From positions 257,904-321,903 of the forward strand of contig JAESIW010000138.1 in NCBI GenBank assembly GCA_016802295.1: a DNA stretch of 64,000 nucleotides, written 5' to 3'. A program made the position numbers and the translations under genes. Below, in pieces: positions 57,491-64,000 of this stretch. The notes beneath the pieces are model-generated. The model was not told the DNA's origin and searched no databases. It was given only the letters and a program-made list of their open reading frames with translations. Positions within the stretch are counted from its first letter, which is position 1. Each line of letters starts with the position of its first letter. Source of the DNA: Brachionus rotundiformis (taxonomy: Eukaryota; Rotifera; Eurotatoria; Ploima; Brachionidae).

Positions 57491-58984
57491 TCAAAGTTAT
57501 AAAATTCGGTATCAAATTTTGTTTATATTTAATTAAAATTGATTTATTGGAATCTATATACTAAAGCTTTGTCGTAATTAAAAACCTCCAACTAGAATGA
57601 ATAATCACATCTGTTTCCCTTTCTTAAAATACTTTTGACTTGCAATCGCTAGGCTTTCTTTTTGTGTTTCAACCGGATAAATATGCAATAATAATAAATT
57701 TATCTTTTCTTTTTTTTTTAAGAAGAAGAAATCCAAAGCTATAAATTTACATTCCTCTATGAATTTTATTTATAAATTCTTTTCGTTTACAAAAAGTAAA
57801 CGATAAACAATTTAGTCAATTTAGATTAGGATTTTGTTTTATTACTCGGTGTCCCAGGTACACCCGAAGCATTAAGCTAATCTTGACATGCAGGAGCAGA
57901 GATATTTTTAAATTATAGCTAACTTAAGTTTAGATAAGAGAAGGAGAGAGAACCAAAGAATAAAAAATGACATACGTTTGGTTTTAAGATTAAATTGGTG
58001 ATGAATTATCTATTGAGCTAATGCAGATGCTTTTTAAATATCTTTTATGGATTTCATTTGTGATTATAAAGACTGATTTTGCAAATGGAATCGAAAATAA
58101 AATAAATTCATGGGCAAAAGTAAAATTTTTAAATTTATTATACAAATTGATATTTGGAGATTATTTTATTATCTTGTATATTTTATTTGTTGTTTGCTTC
58201 TTGCTCATACAATTGATTTACCTGTGAGGAATTTTAAGTTAATAATTCTAATTAAGCGGAGCATATTTTTCTTAAATCAAGCGCAAAGTCGTAAGTTAAT
58301 ACCAAGCGTGCATGCCAGCTGAATATTGATGATTCTAAGAAAAAATTCTATATCAACTAGACTAATTAAGCTATCTTCTTTTTTTCGGCGCTTTATCTCA
58401 ACCAAGTCATTGGTTTTATCTGGATTAAATAAACAGGATCCCAATGCTTTTAAATATCATTTGCTTTCTCTTTCAAAAAAAAAAAAAAAAAAAGAAAAAA
58501 AATTTTATCATATTGTTTTCTCTATTTTTTTATTACTCTTGAAATCAACACTATAATTATCATCAACCAATCTTTTCAAATGGAAGTTAAACTTATGTTA
58601 AAGAGAAATATAGGAAAATTTTTAATTATTGATTATCATCATTATTTTTATTAGCAAATATGTATCTGTGTATATGTGTGCTAAGTTGCTTTTAAAAAAA
58701 GCGAAAAGCTCAAAATATTGATCATAGTTTTAAGTATTGAATAACTTAAGCATATGGTAATTAATAAAATAAGACTATGATATTAGACTGTGCATATTTA
58801 TTGTCGATAATAGAAACCAATTACAATGTCCCGTAAGTAAATAAAGTTATCTTATCTTCTAAATTTTATTATCTTAATACTTTTTTCTAGAATCGAATAC
58901 ATCGATGAGTAAATGATTTATAATTTGAATATGTGTATGTGTATAAGTGTGCTTGGGCTATTTAGAAGTTAAAGATTATGTTCA

Positions 58985-59005
58985 ATATATATATATATAT
59001 ATATT
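58985..59005. repeat. AT microsatellite
   Basis: About ten AT units in non-coding DNA. Confidence 0.9.
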
Positions 59006-61801
59006 TGTATAATGATATTGAACAATATTTCTATCATTATCTCATTTCAATTAAGTTAAAATAAATTTAGGCTTTTACATTTCCATTTAAGATCATTAAA
59101 TGACTATCATTTACTTTTAGCATGGCTTTGTTTGAAATATAGCAAACCGAGACATACTATCCGACTTTGGGTACCCCTCTTAAAAATTCATATAAATACC
59201 ACACATATACTCTCTTTCTACTATTTTATTAATCCATTATTTCCAAGTCTTTGCCAATTAGTCATGGTTAACATTGACACAGTGATGACGCAGTAGAAAA
59301 ATTTAAACCACACAAGACAAACATGTTGTCGCCACTTGTCAAAATGCACCCGAAACAAGACACTGATCAAAGTCAAGGTCTAACGCAATTTAACATTTGG
59401 TTTAATGTTGTGTAAGGCAAACAAATTAGGCTCTTCTAAGATGGATTAAAAGCCTAATGTGTTTAGTTTTGTTGTTGATCTATTCTATGCTCAGAATTAA
59501 TTTAAAAAACAAAAAGAAACATTGGCTTTGTTAAGTAGCTTGGATTTAAAATCTGGTTCGACAAGATCACATCTTATGTTTCACTAAGGAATAGCTAAAA
59601 TGCGTCATTAAAAATCTACAATTATGTTCTAATGTATTTCCAGCAGATAGCTAAATGAGCATTTAGGAAAAAGTCAAAAGAAAAGCAACTGTGTGTAATC
59701 AAATTAGATTAGGGAATGATTTATTATGCTCGTTTGGTATAAATCAGGAGGAAATTGAGATCTATTTAATTAAATTGGCGTTTATGATTTTGCCCCTATT
59801 TTCAAATTTAATTAAACTATTTTGCTCCAACCAAAAAAGTGATTTATATTTGTCTTAAGGTTCCATTGCGAGCTTATTGACTAAACAAGATTAATACTAT
59901 TTTATATAGAAAAAATAAAAAAGTGAAATGGCACAGAGAGTTTTATGTTTATTTTTTCTGATATATATATATCAATAAAGTATTAATAATATATTTTGAT
60001 TGAGACTTTTTTTTCCATTTTATAAAAAAATTTGATCTTAAACTCAAACTAATAATTTATGTTTGTAAATGCTGGCTTTAGCTTATCTATTTTTAAAAGT
60101 GATGATAATAAATTTTGGTTGAGACGTCTGAAGAAAGAATTTCTACTCTAGATGAATATATATTGTCTTGATATTGATCAAATAATAAATGTCGAACTTT
60201 TGTTTTTCAAGTAAATGCTGCGTTGATAATTTGACGGTTAAGAAACAAAAAATCATTGCTTAGCTATCTCATAATCTTTAAACAATTTCTATTATCTTGT
60301 GTGCATAGATATATTGATCGAGCAATTTTTTTTCTTTAGCTTAAGTAAGAGCTTTGGTTTGATGCAAAGCGTCCCGCTGGTCAAATAGCTCATTAGGGCT
60401 GACAACTGTTCGGTCTTATCTCGGTAGCTGACAGTCACCTAATTAAAACCCACTTAGATAATATGTCATTTAATTCTAAATGAAATTCAAGTTTTTCTAG
60501 ATAATAAAATTTCATAAAAGTATCATAAAAGTCGACTTCTTCTCTAATTTTTATTTTTTGTTTTATATATATATATTTTTTTTTTTATTGTCTAATTATA
60601 ACACGAATTAGCCAACTTTTGTTTTTGTGAAATATGATGCAAACAAGTCGACATTTTCAAAATCACTTTTAAATACATAGGCTCTTTTTTGCTTTATTAT
60701 CTCATTTATCTAGCTATTTTTAATTTATATTTATTTTATAATTTCAGCGATTAGAGCCAAATTGTCTATTGGAGGATTTTAATTAGAAAATTTTTCTCAT
60801 TTGTCACTAAAAATCAATGAACGTCTTAATTGATTGGCTTATGATAATTATCCTAAATTATTTGTGTATTTTCTAGGCAATAAAGACACCCGATACAACC
60901 GCGATAGGCTTCTTCATGTGACATTGACTAGCATTGCATAGGTGATCTTATCTATCTTGCTATCTCTCATACAAACAAAATCAAATTTTTAACTTGTAGT
61001 TGACGCTTGTTTGAAATTTGACTCTAGAGACTCTTTCAAATTTTAAAATTAGTGAAAGCGACATTTATTTAAATTAGTTATCTCCCATGAATATTTTATT
61101 TACGCAATCTCAATCAAGTCAATCAGAATGCGAGTGTCATTGACATCGCTCATTCACTTATCTTTCCCTCTCTGCCACCTCCCAGTCCCCCTCATTTATT
61201 TGGATAAGCGGATAGGCCTACAGCTAAACGCGTACTTATTTGGTGCTAGTTCGAACTGCAAACCAAAATTGGTTAAGCTCCAGTTTTTAAAAATTTAATG
61301 TTAATTTTAATTTGACTCTTTTTTTTTACCACAAAGGATTGCTGTTGAAGAAGATTAAATTATTTTTAGCTAATTTGAGTATTTTAGATTATTCAGGCTT
61401 AAAATGAGATTTTTAATGAGACAGTTGTGTGTATGTGTGGCTCTTTTCTGGCCTCTTTTTCCCACACATACACACACACTGGAAAATGTTTATCCAAGAG
61501 CGGAATTGAGCTGAAATTTCTTAAAGAGAAATCAATTTAGACAAATAAACAAATTTGGAAATAATTAAATCTTGCTTTATGTTAGCTGCTTGTTGTTCTA
61601 TCTTTCTCGTTCAATCTATTTGATCGAGATTTAATTATATTTATTCTAGCTATAATAAATGATCAATTGATCGAACTAGCTAAAACAACATTCCAAAGTG
61701 GAATATAAAAAGGAAAGATGACTTGAGCGAGACTCGAACAGAAGAGCTCTTTTCTCCTATTCGGTCTCTTAGCTTGACCAATTTAAGCCATATGTGGCCC
61801 A

Positions 61802-61822
61802 TGTGTGTGTGTGTGTGTGTGT
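61802..61822. repeat. TG microsatellite
   Basis: About ten TG units, upstream of disco-like copy B. Confidence 0.9.
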
Positions 61823-62043
61823 AGGGTTTGTGCGCAGAGTAGATATGATCAATGAGCCCACAGCGGTCGACCAGTGATTGATTCCATTTTGGCTGCGACT
61901 TGTATCTGACACAAGACAACACTTTCTTCATATGTTTAATGCTATCAAAGGCAATTAACCTAGTTTAGAGCATAAACAAACAAGAACTCGTTGCAGGCTC
62001 TATTCGAGCTTTAGTTGTTCTCTTAGCTTCGAGTTTTAATTAC

Positions 62044-62065
62044 TATCTTATCTATTCAGGTCACC
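62044..62065 (+). promoter_or_regulatory. 22-nt element shared with the upstream region of copy A
   Basis: Identical in reverse complement to 38146-38167, and placed 505 bp upstream of the copy B start codon in the same gene-relative orientation. Contains CTTATC and GGTCACC. A likely ancestral promoter or enhancer element retained after gene duplication. Confidence 0.65.
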
Positions 62066-62212
62066 GGAAAAACAAAAATTAATTTTCCTACAATTTGTTC
62101 AGTTCGAGCACAGCAAAAAAAGCTCATGTTTAGGTCTTGCAACACGCTTGCATAATCTCCTATCCGATGTCAATCTAATTACAAACAGATTAGCTAATAA
62201 AAAAAACATGTC

Positions 62213-62234
62213 TATTATTATTATTATTATTATT
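62213..62234. repeat. ATT microsatellite
   Basis: About seven ATT units about 340 bp upstream of copy B. Confidence 0.9.
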
Positions 62235-62569
62235 GATAATAACTAGGAAATGATAGATAAGATTTGATCAAAACGGAAACACACGCGTCCTCTCTTCTTT
62301 CTTTCTAACAAAAGATCGAATTTCCAACATATGGTTTCACTTAGAGACCAGGCGCGACACCAATCGGCCCACCAATTGCCATATTTATTCTCTTTGCCCA
62401 CTCTAGCTTATTTCTTTTTTGCTTCTCTTTTGAGCCTTGGTGAAAAACCACTCAATCAAACATAAACAAAACTAACTTAAACACACAAAAAATAAAAAAA
62501 TTGTCTTTTTATTTATTTTTATATATAGATAGATATAAAATGAAGATATTATTGTGAAGAGAGAAAAAA

Positions 62570-64000
62570 ATGCCATCATCATCGTCATCATCTTCGCCTT
62601 CATCAATGAGTCAACTGAACCAAAACCAGGCGGCGGTGTCGCCGAACGCTCAATCAGCCCTGGCCATGTACCCGTTCATGCTGAACCGGGGCATGGCGCC
62701 TGACTCCTCGCAGGCAGCATTGGCCGCAGTGGCCGCCCAGCAGTACTTGGCAGCAATGGCCGCGGCGATCGGCTCACCCGCCGCGCCCGACCTCTCCGCT
62801 CTAATCAACCCGACTCGGCTCGGCATCGCCTCACAAGTGCCCACCGCCAACCCGTTCTCAGCCTTTGCCGCTCTCTACAATCAACAAATGCTCATGGGCC
62901 GCGAGGACCTCATGCACAAGGCGAGCTCCAGCGGCGGCTCATCCTACCCCTCTTCGTCCTCGGCCTCGTCGACCAGCTCGTCGACCAAAGAGGACAAACT
63001 CGACAAAGAAAACGCCCTGCTTAACTTGTCTATTGGCAAAGACCTCAAGGACAAAAGCAAATGCCACCACTCGCTGAACACTCAATTCGCGGACGCCATT
63101 GCCAATTTGCTGCATCAAGCACCCAGCGACAAGAAAACACCATCTAAAGCGCGCATCACCAAACAACATTTGCCCAAGAGTGCCGATTCGAAACGCAAGA
63201 AGCAACCAGACGCCGCCGCCAATTTGGACGACTCGCTTGACAACGAGGACAACTTGTTGAACGAAAACTCGAATCTGAGCGTTGCCAAGTCGACGTCGTC
63301 TAACTCGAATTCGGTCAATAACTCAGTCATATCTAACTCGAACTCGCAGGGCAATTTGAACGAATGCGAGACCAGTGCGAACAAACGGCGCCGGCCCGAT
63401 CTGAGCCAACAGGGCGTACTGGTCAGTCCCAATGGCAAAAAAAGAGTCCAGTGTCATGTGTGCATGAAGACATTTTGTGACAAGGGCGCGCTCAAGATTC
63501 ACTTTAGCGCTGTTCATTTGCGCGAAATGCACAAGTGTACCGTGGCCGGCTGCAACATGGTATTTAGCTCGCGTAGATCGCGAAATCGACACAGCGCCAA
63601 TCCAAATCCAAAGCTGCACATGGCGCGGCCTCATCCGGTCTCGCACCGCTACCAGAACACCGGGCCGATCATATCCGACGACCAGCCGTCGATGGCCGGC
63701 GTCATTCTTGCCGAGGTCGAGAAAACTGTCTGCTCCAAGCAAAGCCCCGCTTTGAACGCCTCAAAGAGCAGCATGGCCATAAACGAACACGACGAGGACT
63801 TGAACGACGAGACCAGCTCGCTAAACGACGATGACACCGACGCAGCCATCGATTTGAGCATCAACCGCAAGCAAAATGTGCTCGACAACTTGGCCAAATT
63901 TAACCAAAGCCAGCTGAACTCGTGCAGCAAGCGAAAGTCGTTCAATCCTGTGAGGATATCGAGCGAATCCAAACGAGCCATTGAACACGACGACGACGAG
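62570..64000 (+). CDS. Disco/basonuclin-type C2H2 zinc-finger transcription factor, copy B (3' end outside window)
   Basis: Open from the ATG at 62570 to the end of the window without a stop; at least 477 codons. Same architecture as copy A: Ser-run start, Ala-rich segment (AALAAVAAQQYLAAMAAAI), FAALYNQQ motif, then Ser/Lys-rich linker. The paired zinc finger begins near residue 293 (VQCHVCMKTFCDKGALKIHF ... SANPNPKLHM), followed by the CtBP-like AIDLSINRK and an acidic tail. Strongly GC-rich, especially at third positions, compared with every other gene here; copy A is intermediate. Positions 63263-63828 are 98% identical to copy A. Presumably DNA-binding and developmental, as for Disco and basonuclin (family knowledge). 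Confidence 0.9.
   Translation, partial: MPSSSSSSSPSSMSQLNQNQAAVSPNAQSALAMYPFMLNRGMAPDSSQAALAAVAAQQYLAAMAAAIGSPAAPDLSALINPTRLGIASQVPTANPFSAFAALYNQQMLMGREDLMHKASSSGGSSYPSSSSASSTSSSTKEDKLDKENALLNLSIGKDLKDKSKCHHSLNTQFADAIANLLHQAPSDKKTPSKARITKQHLPKSADSKRKKQPDAAANLDDSLDNEDNLLNENSNLSVAKSTSSNSNSVNNSVISNSNSQGNLNECETSANKRRRPDLSQQGVLVSPNGKKRVQCHVCMKTFCDKGALKIHFSAVHLREMHKCTVAGCNMVFSSRRSRNRHSANPNPKLHMARPHPVSHRYQNTGPIISDDQPSMAGVILAEVEKTVCSKQSPALNASKSSMAINEHDEDLNDETSSLNDDDTDAAIDLSINRKQNVLDNLAKFNQSQLNSCSKRKSFNPVRISSESKRAIEHDDDE
63263..63828 (+). other. Near-identical tract shared with the paralogue at 36472-37037
   Basis: 566 nt, no indels, 12 substitutions; 63404-63696 (293 nt) is identical to the reverse complement of 36604-36896. 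The tract covers the linker before the fingers, both fingers and about 85 codons after. Confidence 0.9.

Larger units (their letters stand above)
53931..62569. other. 8.6-kb non-coding upstream region of disco-like copy B
   Basis: The longest gene-free block in the window. No coding frame with splice support was found. Composition is patchy: parts such as 54600-54720, 55670-55760 and 60880-61260 are clearly less AT-rich than ordinary spacers. TTATCT/AGATAA words recur throughout. It contains an assembly gap, a duplicated 62-75 bp element, two GC-rich hairpins, microsatellites and, 505 bp before the ATG, the 22-nt element shared with copy A. Inference: an enhancer-rich regulatory region of a developmental transcription factor. 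Confidence 0.6.

Noticed and set aside
58021..58556. Three overlapping 68-76-codon frames
   Set aside because: Hydrophobic Phe/Leu/Ile-rich translations typical of AT-rich non-coding DNA; end in poly-Lys from a homopolymer; no splice-supported extension.
61680..61931. 83-codon minus-strand frame containing a His/Thr run
   Set aside because: The run comes from translating the TG microsatellite; no other coding sign.
1..64000. CRISPR array, operon or prophage features
   Set aside because: No spaced direct repeats; spliced animal genes throughout, so prokaryotic feature types do not apply.

Overview
This is eukaryotic, almost certainly metazoan, nuclear DNA. The background is very AT-rich, protein genes are interrupted by many short (about 45-60 nt) GT-AG introns, and genes sit close together on both strands. 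The gene set is animal: KAT8/MOF, PSMB2, EXOC4/Sec8, CCDC39 of motile cilia, DBT, CDK5RAP1, annexins, a calpain, an R-SNARE, PRUNE and Disco/basonuclin zinc-finger proteins. Base composition, compactness and plant/nematode-type phosphoethanolamine methyltransferases suggest a small invertebrate, for example a monogonont rotifer; the phylum is an inference. All exon maps were made by hand from splice signals, reading phase and family similarity. For every multi-exon gene listed as a full-length model the exon lengths sum to a whole number of codons.

Layout. 1-4.4 kb is AT-rich with no gene seen. 4.4-10.8 kb holds two tandem phosphoethanolamine methyltransferase genes flanking an ANKEF1-like gene on the opposite strand. 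10.9-15.7 kb holds a Pro/Tyr-rich annexin (-), DBT (+) and a VAMP-type R-SNARE (-). 17.6-24 kb holds an orphan gene (+), CDK5RAP1 (+) and a WD40 protein (-). 24-34.3 kb holds EXOC4, three small unrecognised genes and CCDC39, all (+), with a decayed LINE fragment at 30.3-30.7 kb. 36-37.6 kb holds a Disco/basonuclin-like gene on (-); its paralogue starts at 62.57 kb on (+) and runs off the window. Between this divergent pair lie two long non-coding blocks and a compact cluster: PRUNE-like (-), a second annexin (+), KAT8 (-), PSMB2 (-), a FASN-type thioesterase (+), a calpain-like protease (-) and an orphan membrane protein (-). A 338-base assembly gap lies at 55.09-55.43 kb.

Most notable. The two Disco/basonuclin genes share a 566-nt, indel-free tract with only 12 differences (293 consecutive identical bases over the zinc fingers), while the flanking coding DNA has diverged strongly; this points to gene conversion or extreme constraint. 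A 22-nt element occurs in mirrored orientation about 500-600 bp upstream of both start codons. A 62-75 bp non-coding element is duplicated inside the upstream region of the second copy. The two methyltransferase genes look subfunctionalised: one has both catalytic domains, the other a degenerate first domain. The thioesterase and calpain genes appear to overlap at their stop codons. The WD40 gene contains a 15-nt exon followed by a GC-AG intron.
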